From Cuneatibacter sp. NSJ-177 (GTDB lineage: Bacteria; Bacillota; Clostridia; Lachnospirales; Lachnospiraceae), in the NCBI RefSeq assembly GCF_022867805.1, contig NZ_JALIFO010000002.1, forward strand, positions 186,001 through 250,000: 64,000 nucleotides of DNA. The letters are read 5' to 3'. Within the stretch, counting starts at the first letter, position 1, and each line of letters begins with the position of its first letter. Position numbers and translations under genes: made by a program. Below are positions 52,208 to 61,664 of the stretch, piece after piece. Under the pieces are notes generated by a model. It was given only the letters and a program-made list of their open reading frames with translations, had not been told where the DNA came from and ran no database searches.

Positions 52208-53842
52208 CTACTCAAAAAACGTTTGATTGGTGATCCTCAGGATATCCTGCCCGAAAGTCACGTTCTGCAAAGAGTCCGTGGCAAGGACATATGCCTGGAT
52301 CGAGTTGACCGGAATCCAGATCAGATTGTCGGTGAAAATCTGCTGCATTTCCTTGCAGAGCGAAAGGCGCTCCGTATCGTCGTAGCAGGCGCGGATCTTG
52401 TTCAGGATATCCGCGTAGTCCTTGGCGCCTTCTTTGTCCATGGTGTAGAACAGGTAGTTGGTGCCGCCCACGCCGCTGAATTCCGGATGGGAATCCCTCC
52501 ACAGACAAGACAGCGGGTCGCCTGCGCTTCCCACGTTGTCCAGCAGGAATAAATCAAAGCCTTCCCCGGTGGCCATGATTTCTTTTTGCTTTGCAAGCTC
52601 CATGGTCTGCACTTCCAGTTCAATTCCGATCTGAGACAGAGAAGCCTGCAGCAGCTCCACCAATGCCTGGTGGTAGGTCCGGGAGTCAGTCAGAATCACG
52701 CAGCGGAACCCATCGGGATATCCGGCCTCCGCCAGACATGCCTTGGCAGCCTCTAAGTCATAGGCGTAGGGATAATTTTTCTCCATGTCCGCATCCCATC
52801 CCCAGATGCCGGAAGCTACGCTGCAGTAGGCCGGAACGCCGACGCCGGGCGAAATGATGCTGGTCCAGGAGTCCCGGTCGATGCAGTGGGCGATGGCTTC
52901 CCGCACCTTCTTGTTACTCATATACTGGGAGTTGTGGTTAAAGTTGATGTTGTTGTTCCGAAGCACCAAGGTCGGCTCCGTGACCGCCTTGACGCCTTTG
53001 ATCTCGCCGCCTAATACCCGCGCCACATCATTGCCGTCCGGGTTAATCATCACATCGGCGCCGCCGGTCTCCACCTCGATCAGGGCCTGGGATACCTCGG
53101 AGATGGTGCGGATCTTGACGGTGCTAAGCAAAGGCGCGCCTCCCCAATAGGCTTCATTGGCTTCCAGGGTCATCATGTCTCCGACCACCCAGTCCGTCAG
53201 CTTGAAGGGGCCGGTCCCGACCGGTTCATACTGATACTGATCCCCCATCTCCTGATATGCCTTCTTGTTTACCACCAGAAGTTCCGAAAAATAGCTGAGC
53301 TGTCCAGAGTTATCCTCCTTCATCGGAACCACCACGGTCTTCTCATCCGGCGTGGTGATGTGTTCCACATCGCAGGCGGAATAATTGGTCGCCTTCCCGC
53401 CGGTGGAGTTGTTGACCATCTCTTGGATCGAAAAGACAACATCGTCCGCCGTCATGGTCTCTCCATTGTGGAAGGTTACGCCTTCCCGCAGATGAAAGGT
53501 AATCTGCTTTTGATCCATCTCCCAGGATTCCGCAAGGCCGGGCTGAATCTCTCCTTTGGTATCCACCTCCACCAGGCCGTCGAAAATCAGGTACTGAGGG
53601 AGCCTCGCCCCGATACTGACGGTGTTGTAGGGGTGCAGGTTCCCCGGTTCTCCTGAGGTATTGGCGATCACCAAGGTATCCTTGCTGCTTCCCTCCGGTG
53701 TTTGAGCGCTGACATTTCCGGCCGCTGTCCCGGAAGTCCCCGGATCCGCAGGCTTTGTCGTCTCCGCGCCTCCGCCGGAACAGGCCGCCGCGGTCCATAC
53801 CATCACGGCTGATAGTGCGAGCGCCATCCATCTTTTCTTCAT
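52208..53842 (-). CDS. Peptide/nickel-type ABC transporter substrate-binding lipoprotein
   Basis: A 544-residue SBP_bac_5 protein. Lipoprotein signal ('WTAAACSGGG'), then typical motifs 'ANTSGEPGNLHPYNTVSIGA', 'AESWEMDQKQITFHLREGVTFHNG' (split here: 'ITFHLREGVTFHNGETMTAD'), and a C-terminal domain ending with 'ILRITNQTFFE'. It captures oligopeptides or related compounds for the DppBCDF genes downstream and upstream. It is the last core gene of the transporter operon. Confidence 0.9.
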   Translation of the reverse strand: MKKRWMALALSAVMVWTAAACSGGGAETTKPADPGTSGTAAGNVSAQTPEGSSKDTLVIANTSGEPGNLHPYNTVSIGARLPQYLIFDGLVEVDTKGEIQPGLAESWEMDQKQITFHLREGVTFHNGETMTADDVVFSIQEMVNNSTGGKATNYSACDVEHITTPDEKTVVVPMKEDNSGQLSYFSELLVVNKKAYQEMGDQYQYEPVGTGPFKLTDWVVGDMMTLEANEAYWGGAPLLSTVKIRTISEVSQALIEVETGGADVMINPDGNDVARVLGGEIKGVKAVTEPTLVLRNNNINFNHNSQYMSNKKVREAIAHCIDRDSWTSIISPGVGVPAYCSVASGIWGWDADMEKNYPYAYDLEAAKACLAEAGYPDGFRCVILTDSRTYHQALVELLQASLSQIGIELEVQTMELAKQKEIMATGEGFDLFLLDNVGSAGDPLSCLWRDSHPEFSGVGGTNYLFYTMDKEGAKDYADILNKIRACYDDTERLSLCKEMQQIFTDNLIWIPVNSIQAYVLATDSLQNVTFGQDILRITNQTFFE

Positions 53843-53854
53843 GTTTCCTCCTCC

Positions 53855-54805
53855 TTAAGCTTGCTTATTTTCTGCAAAGTGACAGGCTACCAGGTGGCCG
53901 GGAGCAATTTCCTTTAACTCCGGCTCCTTCTTTGAGCACTCCGGCTTTGCAAAATTACATCTGGCTGCGAAACGGCATCCCGGCTTCGGATTGATCGGGG
54001 AAGAGAGCTCCCCTTTCAGCAGGATCCGCTCCTGCCGGTGATCCACATCGGGGACCGGGATCGCTGACAGCAGAGCCTGGGTGTAGGGGTGCGCCGGCCT
54101 CCGGAACAGTTCCGCCGCAGGGCTTTTCTCCACCAGCTGGCCCAGGTACATCACACAGATATCATGGGACACATATTTCACCACGGACAGATCGTGGGTG
54201 ATAAAAAGGTAAGCGAAGCCTCTCTCCTTTTGCAAATCCAAAAGAAGGTTAATGATCTGTGCCTGAATCGAGACATCCAGGGCGGAGACCGGCTCGTCGC
54301 ATACAATAAACTTAGGATTTAACACCAGGGCGCGGGCCACGCCGATCCGTTGGCGGCGTCCGCCGTCCAGTTCATGGGGATAGCTGTTCACCAGCCGCTG
54401 GGCCAAGCCGACCGTATCCATCATCTCCTTCACCTTCCGGTCAATCTGATCCTTCGGCACCAGCTTGGTGATTAAAAGCGGCTCCCGGATCGTCTCGCTG
54501 ACCGTCATCCTCGGATTCAGAGAGGAAAAAGGATCCTGGAAAATGATCTGCATGCTTCGCTGAAGCTCTTTCAGCTTCTTTTTTCCGACGTTGGTGATAT
54601 CCTCTCCCTCAAAGAGAATCTTCCCGCCGGTGGGTTCCAGCAGGTGAAGGATCACCCTTCCCAGAGTAGATTTCCCACAGCCGGATTCACCGACCACTCC
54701 CAGAGTCTTTCCCGTATCGATCGCGAAGCTGACGCCGTCCACCGCGTGCAGATTCCCGCCCGGAGTCTGAAAATACTTTTTTAAATTCTCAACTTCCAAC
54801 AGCAT
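53855..54805 (-). CDS. Oligopeptide/dipeptide ABC transporter ATP-binding protein (OppF/DppF type)
   Basis: A 316-residue ATPase with Walker A 'GESGCGKSTLGRVIL', the signature 'DGGRRQRIGVARAL' (a variation of LSGGQ), Walker B 'FIVCDEPVSALDVS' and the C-terminal peptide-transporter extension with a Cys-rich part ('CRFAARCNFAKPECSKKEPEL'). It pairs with the OppD-type protein next to it. Confidence 0.95.
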   Translation of the reverse strand: MLLEVENLKKYFQTPGGNLHAVDGVSFAIDTGKTLGVVGESGCGKSTLGRVILHLLEPTGGKILFEGEDITNVGKKKLKELQRSMQIIFQDPFSSLNPRMTVSETIREPLLITKLVPKDQIDRKVKEMMDTVGLAQRLVNSYPHELDGGRRQRIGVARALVLNPKFIVCDEPVSALDVSIQAQIINLLLDLQKERGFAYLFITHDLSVVKYVSHDICVMYLGQLVEKSPAAELFRRPAHPYTQALLSAIPVPDVDHRQERILLKGELSSPINPKPGCRFAARCNFAKPECSKKEPELKEIAPGHLVACHFAENKQA

Positions 54806-54808
54806 TTC

Positions 54809-55816
54809 TTACTCCTCCTTTCCCGGAACCGGGCACCGGCGGCAGCGCACCAGATGTCCGTCCCCGAAATCCCTCAGGGGGATGGGATCTTTCTCGCACT
54901 CGTCCGTCCGGTAAGGACACCGTTCCGCAAAATGACACCAATCCGGCAGCTTGGTGGGATCCGGCATCATGCCGCTGATGGGTTTCAGCCGCCTTTCATC
55001 GAAATCCTGTTCATCGGCCGCCTTCATGTCCGGCAGGGAACCAAAAAGGCCTAAAGTGTAAGGATGATATGTATTTTTGAACACCTGCCTGGTGGTCCCC
55101 CATTCCACGATCTGCCCGGCATAAACCACAGCCACCCGGTCGCACATCTCCGCCACGATTCCCAAATCATGGGTGATCATAATCACCGACATCCCCAAAT
55201 CCCGCTTTAACTGGTTCATCATCTCCAGAATCTGGGCCTGAATCGTCACGTCCAGCGCCGTGGTCGGCTCATCGGCGATCAAAAGCTCCGGATTACAGGC
55301 CAGGGCAATCGCAATCACCACCCGCTGCTTCATCCCGCCGGAGAACTGATGAGGATAATCAAAATACCGTTCTTTCGGGATTCCCACCAGCTCCAAGGTT
55401 TTCTTCGCCGCCTCTTCCGCTTCTTTTTTATGTAGGTTCTGGTGCAGAATCACGGATTCCGCGATCTGCTCCCCGATCGTGTGCACCGGGTTCAGGGCGG
55501 TCATTGGGTCTTGAAAAATCATGGAGATATGATCCCCGCGGATTTTCTGCATCTCTGGAATACTTTCCTTCAGCAGATCTTTTCCTTTCCAGAGAATCTC
55601 TCCCCGGACGATCCGTCCCGGCGGGTCCGGGATCAGGCGCAGGATGGACAGGGCAACCGTGGTTTTTCCGGCCCCGGTCTCCCCGACCAGTCCGACCGTC
55701 TCTCCTTTTCCCACGTTCAGGTCTATCCCATTGACCGCCTTCACAATGCCGTCCTCCGTCTGGTACTCGACGGAAAGATCCCGGATCTGCAGTAAAATTT
55801 CGCTCTCCTTCTTCAT
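54809..55816 (-). CDS. Oligopeptide/dipeptide ABC transporter ATP-binding protein (OppD/DppD type)
   Basis: A 335-residue ATPase with Walker A '[16 protein letters not shown]', signature '[14 protein letters not shown]', Walker B '[14 protein letters not shown]' and the C-terminal OppD-type extension ('[15 protein letters not shown]'). It ends three bases before the OppF-type gene start region, consistent with co-translation. Confidence 0.95.
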   Translation of the reverse strand: MKKESEILLQIRDLSVEYQTEDGIVKAVNGIDLNVGKGETVGLVGETGAGKTTVALSILRLIPDPPGRIVRGEILWKGKDLLKESIPEMQKIRGDHISMIFQDPMTALNPVHTIGEQIAESVILHQNLHKKEAEEAAKKTLELVGIPKERYFDYPHQFSGGMKQRVVIAIALACNPELLIADEPTTALDVTIQAQILEMMNQLKRDLGMSVIMITHDLGIVAEMCDRVAVVYAGQIVEWGTTRQVFKNTYHPYTLGLFGSLPDMKAADEQDFDERRLKPISGMMPDPTKLPDWCHFAERCPYRTDECEKDPIPLRDFGDGHLVRCRRCPVPGKEE

Positions 55817-55827
55817 CGCTTTCCCTC

Positions 55828-56724
55828 CTAATCTTTCAGGCGGGGATCCAGAGCATCCCGCATGCCGTCGCCAAACAAGTTAAAGCCGTACACTGTGATC
55901 ATGATCGCAAGGCCGGGGAACAAGGTCAGCCACCAGTTATAGCGGATCAGAGACCGGCCCGCCGACAGCATAGCGCCCCATTCCGGCGTCGGGGGCTGCA
56001 CGCCAAGCCCGACAAAGCTAAGGCCCGCGGCCGCCAGGATCGACGCGGCGATTTTCAGGCTGTACTGCACAATCAGCGGCGCCATGATATTCGGAAGAAT
56101 ATGTTTAAAGATGATGCGGCTATTGCCTGCACTGATCGCCTTTACCGCTTCGACGTATTCCTGATCCCGGACCGAGAGAACCGAGGCCCTGGTAATCCGG
56201 GCGAATTCGCCGATGCTGCTGATGGAAATAGCGATCACCGTATTGACCAGGCCGGTTCCCATCATGGCTGAGATGGAGATGGCTAAAAGCATATTGGGGA
56301 TCGAGAGCACGATATTGATCAGGCGCATCAGCACATTGTCCAGCGCTCCGCCGAAATATCCGGCCACAGCCCCGATACATCCGCCGATCAAAGTCGCAAG
56401 GGTCACGGCGGCGAAACCGACCAGAAGGGAGGTCCTGGCTCCATAGATGACACGGCTTAAGATACACCGTCCGTATTTGTCGGTTCCAAAGGGATATTTC
56501 GCGCAAGGCCCCAGCAGGCTGTCAGCCAAATGCTGTTCCTCATAGGGATAAGGGGCCACCACACCGGCGAAAACAGCGATCAGGATCATAAAGATCACGA
56601 GCACCAGCCCGAACATGGCCAGTTTATTCTTTTTCACGCGCCCCAGGGCCGAGACCCATTGGCTTTTTTTCTTCAGCTCCACGGTGGGAGTCATCAAAGC
56701 ATTCGTCTGTGCCGAATTCATCAT
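55828..56724 (-). CDS. Dipeptide/oligopeptide ABC transporter permease (DppC type)
   Basis: A 298-residue permease with about six membrane helices and the EAA-type loop around 'EYVEAVKAISAGNSRIIFKHILPN' (shown in parts: 'VEAVKAISAGNSRIIFKH'). It forms the transport path with DppB. Starts one base after the DppB stop region. Confidence 0.95.
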   Translation of the reverse strand: MMNSAQTNALMTPTVELKKKSQWVSALGRVKKNKLAMFGLVLVIFMILIAVFAGVVAPYPYEEQHLADSLLGPCAKYPFGTDKYGRCILSRVIYGARTSLLVGFAAVTLATLIGGCIGAVAGYFGGALDNVLMRLINIVLSIPNMLLAISISAMMGTGLVNTVIAISISSIGEFARITRASVLSVRDQEYVEAVKAISAGNSRIIFKHILPNIMAPLIVQYSLKIAASILAAAGLSFVGLGVQPPTPEWGAMLSAGRSLIRYNWWLTLFPGLAIMITVYGFNLFGDGMRDALDPRLKD

Positions 56725-57702
56725 CTATGCCTCCTTCCTCTCCAATGGCCGGTTCCGTTTCCTGCCGCCTGCCTTCGCGTACTGTGTCTTGATCCGGGGA
56801 TCCGCGTAGGCGTAAAGAATATCCACCAGCAAGTTCACCACGCTGAACACAATAGCCGTAAACAAGACACCGCCCTGGATCACCGGATAATCCCGGCTGG
56901 AAATCGAATCCACCAAATATTTGCCGAGTCCGGGGATCGAGAAGATGGTCTCTGTGACCATCGCGCCTCCAAGCTGAGAACCAATCTGCAACCCGATCAC
57001 CGTGATCAGAGGGATCAGGCAGTTGCTGAGCGCGTGATGGATTACCACCGTCTTCTCCTTCACGCCTTTGGCTCTGGCCGTCCGGATATAATCCTGCCGG
57101 ATAATCTCCAGCATGGTGGACCGGGTCATCCGCATCACCATGGCCGAGGTATTTAGTCCCACCGTAATAGCCGGAAGGATCCAATATTTCGGCCCGTAAA
57201 ACCCGGTCGCCGGCAGCCACCCTAACTTTAGGGAAAAGAATTGGGCGAGAAGGAGCCCCAACCAGAAGGCCGGCATCGAGACGCCGAACAGTCCGATAAA
57301 CGTGGCTGCCTTATCCATCCACGAATTCTGTTTGACCGCCGCGATAATCCCGGTCGGAACGCCGATCAGCACTGTGACGACAATCCCGCAGAGGGCTAAA
57401 AGAATCGTGGTCGGAAAACGGTTCAGGATCTCCGACATCACCTCGCGGCCGCTGACATAGGAGGTTCCCAGGCTTCCATGGAAAATCAGGTTCTTCATAT
57501 AACGCCCGTACTGAACCACCAGGTTATCATTGAGCCCCAGTTCTTCCCGCAGCTCGGCGATTTCCTCCGGGGAAGCGGTGTCGCCCAGCATGCTCCGGGC
57601 CGGATCACCGGGAGTCAGGTGCAGCATCAGGAATACCAGAACCGTGATTCCCAGCAAAACCGGAATCATCATCAACAGGCGTTTTGCGATATACTTATAC
57701 AT
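56725..57702 (-). CDS. Dipeptide/oligopeptide ABC transporter permease (DppB type)
   Basis: A 325-residue permease starting 'MYKYIAKRLLMMIPVLLGIT' at 57702 with GAGGAGG upstream. It has six helices and the conserved 'DYIRTARAKGVKEKTVVIHH' EAA loop. It is the first gene of the operon DppB, DppC, DppD, DppF, SBP, MBL. Confidence 0.95.
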   Translation of the reverse strand: MYKYIAKRLLMMIPVLLGITVLVFLMLHLTPGDPARSMLGDTASPEEIAELREELGLNDNLVVQYGRYMKNLIFHGSLGTSYVSGREVMSEILNRFPTTILLALCGIVVTVLIGVPTGIIAAVKQNSWMDKAATFIGLFGVSMPAFWLGLLLAQFFSLKLGWLPATGFYGPKYWILPAITVGLNTSAMVMRMTRSTMLEIIRQDYIRTARAKGVKEKTVVIHHALSNCLIPLITVIGLQIGSQLGGAMVTETIFSIPGLGKYLVDSISSRDYPVIQGGVLFTAIVFSVVNLLVDILYAYADPRIKTQYAKAGGRKRNRPLERKEA

Positions 57703-58011
57703 ACCAATCCTCCTCAAATTGTTTACGATAATCCACTTCTCCCCTTGCTTTTTTCATTTATCCGGACTTTTTCCTCCCTCTTCTTCCTCTTTTATGGCTA
57801 GTATACCGAATCGATCAGCAAAATCAATTTTCCATTTGATATACACTTATTCCAATCTGTTATCGATTTGATTTTACAACTCCCGTTTTTAAATCAATAA
57901 GGCGAATACTTCTTGCTTATTTTGCCTTATTTTGTTATACTACTTTCATCCATTTCTCCTTACTTTTTTATCTTTGACTCTCCCTCCTTCCCAAAAAGGA
58001 GGATTGTTATC
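57703..58011. other. Divergent intergenic region between dppB and the LysR gene
   Basis: No gene seen. An AT-rich region carrying the divergent promoters for the peptide-transport operon and the LysR gene. Confidence 0.35.
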
Positions 58012-58932
58012 ATGGAAATGCAGCAGCTCCACGCGTTTTCCCTGCTTGCCCAGTATGAAAATATGTCCACGGTCGCACAGATCTTAAACACCTCTCAGCC
58101 CCAGATCAGCAAGCTGATCGCTTCCCTGGAGGCAGAGCTTGGCGTGCGGCTCTTTGACCGTGTGGGGAGGGGCCTTCGCATCAGCGAGCACGGCCAGCTT
58201 TTCTGTCAGTACGCGGAGGAAGCCCTTGCGTCAATGCAGAGCGCCAAAATGGCAATGAAGAATCTCCGCAATTCCCTCCTCGGCACGGTACGGATCGGTA
58301 CTTTTGCCTTCGCGCCTATTTTGAATCCCTGCCTTCTCGCTTATACAAAAAAAGAGCCGAATGTAAACTTCTGTTACATCCAGCGCAGCCTTTCTTCTTT
58401 AAAACGGGATATTGATATTCTTCTTACCTCCAGCGAGAACGGGTATTATACAGCGGAGAATCATTTCCCGGTCTACTGCAATTTGTTTGAGGAGGAATAT
58501 TATATGATTCTCTCGCCGAAATTCCGGGACTATCCGGAGGGGAAGACCTCCATTGATCTTCATGAAACCAAGTATTTTCCTTTTATTGTCATGGGCCAGT
58601 CTCACCCATATAAAACGCCCACCTATGAAATGCTTCAGGCATTCAGCAATCTGATTGGGTTTACGCCGCGGGTGGCTTATGAGGTGAATGAATTTGTCTT
58701 TAAGGTGCTCCTGGTGTCGGAGGGGGCCGGGATTGCGTTCCTTCCGAAGGTCTGCCTGCCTGCCGCCAAAACGATCGCGCCGGATCTGCGGATTCTCTCG
58801 ATTGAAAGGTATGCTACGACACGCTCCGTAGTTCTGGCGCGCCAGAGGCGAAGGGAGATGTCGCCTGCGGCCAATGATTTTTGGGATTTTGCCATTGAGT
58901 ATTTTCATCAGCCGGCGGATGTGCTGCCGTAG
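58012..58932 (+). CDS. LysR-family regulator of the peptide-transport operon
   Basis: A 306-residue regulator with HTH 'YENMSTVAQILNTSQPQISK' and the LysR effector domain. The start at 58012 follows AAGGAGGATT. It is divergent from the dpp operon, the usual layout for LysR regulation, which makes this operon its probable target. Confidence 0.88.
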   Translation: MEMQQLHAFSLLAQYENMSTVAQILNTSQPQISKLIASLEAELGVRLFDRVGRGLRISEHGQLFCQYAEEALASMQSAKMAMKNLRNSLLGTVRIGTFAFAPILNPCLLAYTKKEPNVNFCYIQRSLSSLKRDIDILLTSSENGYYTAENHFPVYCNLFEEEYYMILSPKFRDYPEGKTSIDLHETKYFPFIVMGQSHPYKTPTYEMLQAFSNLIGFTPRVAYEVNEFVFKVLLVSEGAGIAFLPKVCLPAAKTIAPDLRILSIERYATTRSVVLARQRRREMSPAANDFWDFAIEYFHQPADVLP

Positions 58933-58943
58933 GAAGGCGTACA

Positions 58944-58980
58944 TGAAAAAGCTGGAACACAAAATGTCCCAGCTTTTTCA
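58944..58980. terminator. Bidirectional terminator between LysR and the surface-protein operon
   Basis: TGAAAAAGCTGG pairs with CCAGCTTTTTCA (58944-58955 and 58969-58980), with A/T runs inside both arms. Confidence 0.85.
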
Positions 58981-59015
58981 TTATGATTATGATAAATTCC
59001 TGTTCAAAAAATCAG

Positions 59016-59486
59016 TTACGGGGTCACATTACCATAGGTGAAAGTAAAGGTAACGGTTGCGGTATGATCACCAGCGGTTTTAAAAGCACTTGCTGGTTTC
59101 CCGACCGTAAAGCTGCAAGATGGGTTGGTTCCGTCTAATTTAGCGCTCCCTGTAAGCGCAAAACTAAGCTCCTGAGTATCATCTCCGGTCCCTACGGTTA
59201 TTTTGTCTCCAACCACATCCGTCGAAACTGTTACTGCTTTGCCCGTCTCCAAAATAGCGTCTTTGATACTGACCGCTATCGTCGCACCGTTGTCTTTATC
59301 CACGGATACACCGCTAGGAATTAAAGCCGTATAAGACACCGGCTGTGTATAGGTTACTGTCGTTTGACCAGTGGCATTCGACGAATCGGATCCGGAAGCT
59401 TCCGTATCCGCTGCCAATACCGGCACACATGTCCCCACAGTCATCAGTACAGCCATACCCAGGGCTGCAATCGCTTTTCTCCTCAT
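59016..59486 (-). CDS. Small secreted beta-sandwich surface protein
   Basis: A 156-residue protein with a signal peptide ('AIAALGMAVLMTVGTCVPVLA') and a mature part beginning with a Ser/Thr linker, followed by an Ig-like beta domain ('VSYTALIPSGVSVDKDNGA') ending 'AGDHTATVTFTFTYGN'. The same C-terminal strand pattern (AGxYxxxVxFTxxF) occurs in the next gene. There is no membrane anchor or sorting motif. It is the last gene of the riboswitch-controlled operon. Function unknown; it may be a secreted matrix or surface subunit. Confidence 0.75.
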   Translation of the reverse strand: MRRKAIAALGMAVLMTVGTCVPVLAADTEASGSDSSNATGQTTVTYTQPVSYTALIPSGVSVDKDNGATIAVSIKDAILETGKAVTVSTDVVGDKITVGTGDDTQELSFALTGSAKLDGTNPSCSFTVGKPASAFKTAGDHTATVTFTFTYGNVTP

Positions 59487-59582
59487 AGTACCATCCTCCT
59501 ATTAAATAGAATAAATTTGCTCGCCAATAGGGACGTGCCGCCTTTTATATTTCCAATGCAGTTTCCTGCATCTGGATTCTCT

Positions 59583-60674
59583 TTATTCGGGTTCCGGCTG
59601 AAAGGTTACAGTGAAATTCAAATTTCCCCGGTAAACGCCAGCCCAGTGTGATCGTCCTTGATCCGGTACCACTTTTGCTTGACAAGAATGTTCCTCTGTC
59701 GCAAGTTCCACTTGGTTTTGAACCGGCGTGACCAAGTTCTCACCAATCTGGAGCTGGAATCCCCAATAGGCCTCCCCGCAGTAGAGAGCGAAACTATCGC
59801 CGTCCGGCGTCTCGGTTCCCTGCACCGTCACCAACACCCGCCCATCCGTTACCTGCTTCGCGGGAACGGTCTGGATCGTAAAGCTGCGTCCCTCGTTCAA
59901 AATGATCTGTGCTGGAATCTCTACGTAAAATGCGGGTTCCCCACCTGGAATCTCCTCCTCGGCCGAGCTGCTCTCCTCCAGAGCCCCCTCCAAGGTATCG
60001 ACACTGCTCTCCAGCGGCAGTCCATCCTCCCCCAGACCGGTCTCCGTCTCCGGGCTTCCTGTCTCCGCGCCGGACGGATCGGTCAGAGCGCTCTGCCCGG
60101 CAGATTCTGTTCCGGTTGTCTCAGCTTCCGTGGATCCGGTTGTCTCCAAGCTTTCTGCTTCCGTGCCCGTATCCCCTGTTGATTCCATTTCGGTGGTCTC
60201 AACGCCTGCCGTCTGTGAACTCTCCGGTTCCCCAGTCTCCTGGCCTGCGGTATTATCCTCCTCGCTGGAACTACTCCCTTCCCCAGAACTACTCTCTTCC
60301 GAAGATTCGGCGGAGTCCGCTTCCGACCCGCTGGCCTCAACCGTCGCTCCTGTGGAACCATCGGAACTGCTCTCCGTCTGCACTTCTCCGGGGTCCGCCT
60401 CCAGGCCGCTTTCTTCCGTTTCTTCCGACGGAATTGGCTCCGAAACGTTTTCTTCGGTCAGACACTCCAGCCCTTCCTCCGGACTGCTCTCCAGAAGGGC
60501 CAGGAGACTGGCTTTTTCTGATTCTTCGATCGAGAGAGATTCCTCAATGCTCCGGGAGGCGTCGGAATCAACCACGGCGGCGGCCTGATACGAGGACAGA
60601 GCGATCAGGCCCACGGCCAAAGCTACTGCCATTCCTACCGGAAAAAGTCTCCTTTTCCGGTGAAAACCGCTCAT
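59583..60674 (-). CDS. Exported Ser/Glu/Thr-rich stalk protein with C-terminal beta domain
   Basis: A 363-residue protein: signal or anchor region ('LFPVGMAVALAVGLIALSSY'), a low-complexity region of about 190 residues made of Ser, Glu, Thr and Gly, then a beta domain (residues about 245-363) closing with 'GVYRGNLNFTVTFQPEPE'. The low-complexity part suits a stalk or spacer lifting the domain off the cell. It shares the C-terminal pattern with the neighbours. The gene follows the anchored first protein by 10 bases, and AAGGGGGG-type SD is present. Confidence 0.72.
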   Translation of the reverse strand: MSGFHRKRRLFPVGMAVALAVGLIALSSYQAAAVVDSDASRSIEESLSIEESEKASLLALLESSPEEGLECLTEENVSEPIPSEETEESGLEADPGEVQTESSSDGSTGATVEASGSEADSAESSEESSSGEGSSSSEEDNTAGQETGEPESSQTAGVETTEMESTGDTGTEAESLETTGSTEAETTGTESAGQSALTDPSGAETGSPETETGLGEDGLPLESSVDTLEGALEESSSAEEEIPGGEPAFYVEIPAQIILNEGRSFTIQTVPAKQVTDGRVLVTVQGTETPDGDSFALYCGEAYWGFQLQIGENLVTPVQNQVELATEEHSCQAKVVPDQGRSHWAGVYRGNLNFTVTFQPEPE

Positions 60675-60684
60675 AAGATCCCCC

Positions 60685-61299
60685 CTATTCCACTTTCAGC
60701 GTCGTTTCCATATTGGCGCCGTTCATCGGGGACAGATCTTTGATGCTTGCCGTTGTAATCTTCAGGACAGCCTCATAGCTCCCCGCATCCAGCGCTCGGC
60801 TCAGAGTGGCTTTTGTGATCGCTTCCCCCGGCGGAACCTGCTTGGACTCGTAGAGAACCTCATCATTTTCTTTCAGCACCAGCTGAAATGTGAAATAACA
60901 AGGGTTTCCCTCCGGATTGGCGAACGCCACATCCACCTCGGTTTGTCCCGCCGGCAGATAAATTTCCGGATAGCCGGGTACCGCAATATTTTCCGCGTCA
61001 GGATTTCCCTTAGGAGCCTGGGGAATCGAGCCGTCCCAGTCTCCAGCGTTCGGGTCGATGTCCGCTCCTGCGGCAGTCCCCGGATCAGAATTCTTTAATC
61101 CAAACCAATTTTTCTGATACCCGACGACGGCAACTGCTCCTGCCACAACCACACAGGCCAGGGCTCCGATCAAAAACTTTTGAAGCCGCAAAGCCTTCTT
61201 CATCTTCACGATGTCTCTGTCCGCAGTTTTACCTTCTTTATCTCCGGATGAATTTTTCTGCTCGCCAGAACCCCGGCTGCTCTTTTCTTTCTCTTCCAC
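60685..61299 (-). CDS. Membrane-anchored surface protein with beta domain
   Basis: A 204-residue protein from a GTG at 61299 (SD GGGGGAACGGAA). A charged cytoplasmic N-terminus (about 40 residues) leads to one membrane helix ('FLIGALACVVVAGAVAVVGY') and an outside beta domain with 'LPAGQTEVDVAFANPEGNPC' and 'LDAGSYEAVLKITTASIK'. It is the first gene after the cyclic-di-GMP riboswitch. Function unknown; an anchor for the two secreted proteins behind it is a reasonable guess. Confidence 0.75.
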   Translation of the reverse strand: MEEKEKSSRGSGEQKNSSGDKEGKTADRDIVKMKKALRLQKFLIGALACVVVAGAVAVVGYQKNWFGLKNSDPGTAAGADIDPNAGDWDGSIPQAPKGNPDAENIAVPGYPEIYLPAGQTEVDVAFANPEGNPCYFTFQLVLKENDEVLYESKQVPPGEAITKATLSRALDAGSYEAVLKITTASIKDLSPMNGANMETTLKVE

Positions 61300-61378
61300 T
61301 TCCGTTCCCCCATTTGATCCCCGCTCTGCCTGCCCCTATCGCCCGATTTTGGTTCCGCAGAGTTATTGTTTTTGGGTA

Positions 61379-61411
61379 CAAAAAAACTGCCCGCAGAGTC
61401 TGCAAGCAGTC
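61379..61411 (-). terminator. Riboswitch expression-platform terminator
   Basis: ACTGC-TT-GCAG pairs with CTGC-GG-GCAGT (61386-61410), followed on the minus strand by a run of seven T. It lies between the aptamer and the first gene start at 61299. Confidence 0.8.
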
Positions 61412-61455
61412 GTATACAAACAAAATAGATAGAGCCCACCTATTATAACAAGAAT

Positions 61456-61545
61456 ACGGCAGCTGGCTGTCATTGTCATTGGATCTCCGACTTTAGACCC
61501 TATAGCTTTGTGTCATTGCCTTTCGGCAATTTTACTATGGACGTA
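61456..61545 (-). promoter_or_regulatory. Cyclic-di-GMP-I (GEMM-I) riboswitch
   Basis: On the minus strand the aptamer reads TTGCC-GAAA-GGCAA (tetraloop stem), then TGACACAAAGCTATAGGGTC, then TCTAAAG, and ends with GACAGCCAGCTGCCG. The order and conserved bases (ACAAAGC, GGGTCTAAAG, the GCCxxGCTGCCG end) match the GEMM-I class. It should sense cyclic di-GMP and control the intrinsic terminator at 61379-61411 before the three surface-protein genes. Confidence 0.85.
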
Positions 61546-61568
61546 TATGAAATTTTATTTATAGTTAT

Positions 61569-61597
61569 ACCTTATACTTGTTTATGTAAAATGTCAA
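61569..61597 (-). promoter_or_regulatory. Promoter of the riboswitch transcript
   Basis: A perfect TTGACA (61597-61592) is followed by TAAGGT after 17 bases or TATAAG after 15 bases. It is 25-30 bases before the aptamer. Confidence 0.6.
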
Positions 61598-61664
61598 CAT
61601 GTATTTCAACTTTCCCTGATACTTCCAATTCCTCATCTATGGTTTTCATCAAACCGCTGCTTCT

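Larger units (their letters stand above)
61300..61664. other. Regulatory leader of the surface-protein operon
   Basis: No coding gene is seen. It contains the riboswitch, its terminator and the promoter, listed separately. From about 61600 to 61664 there is only the end of the amidase gene's upstream strand spacer. Confidence 0.5.
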
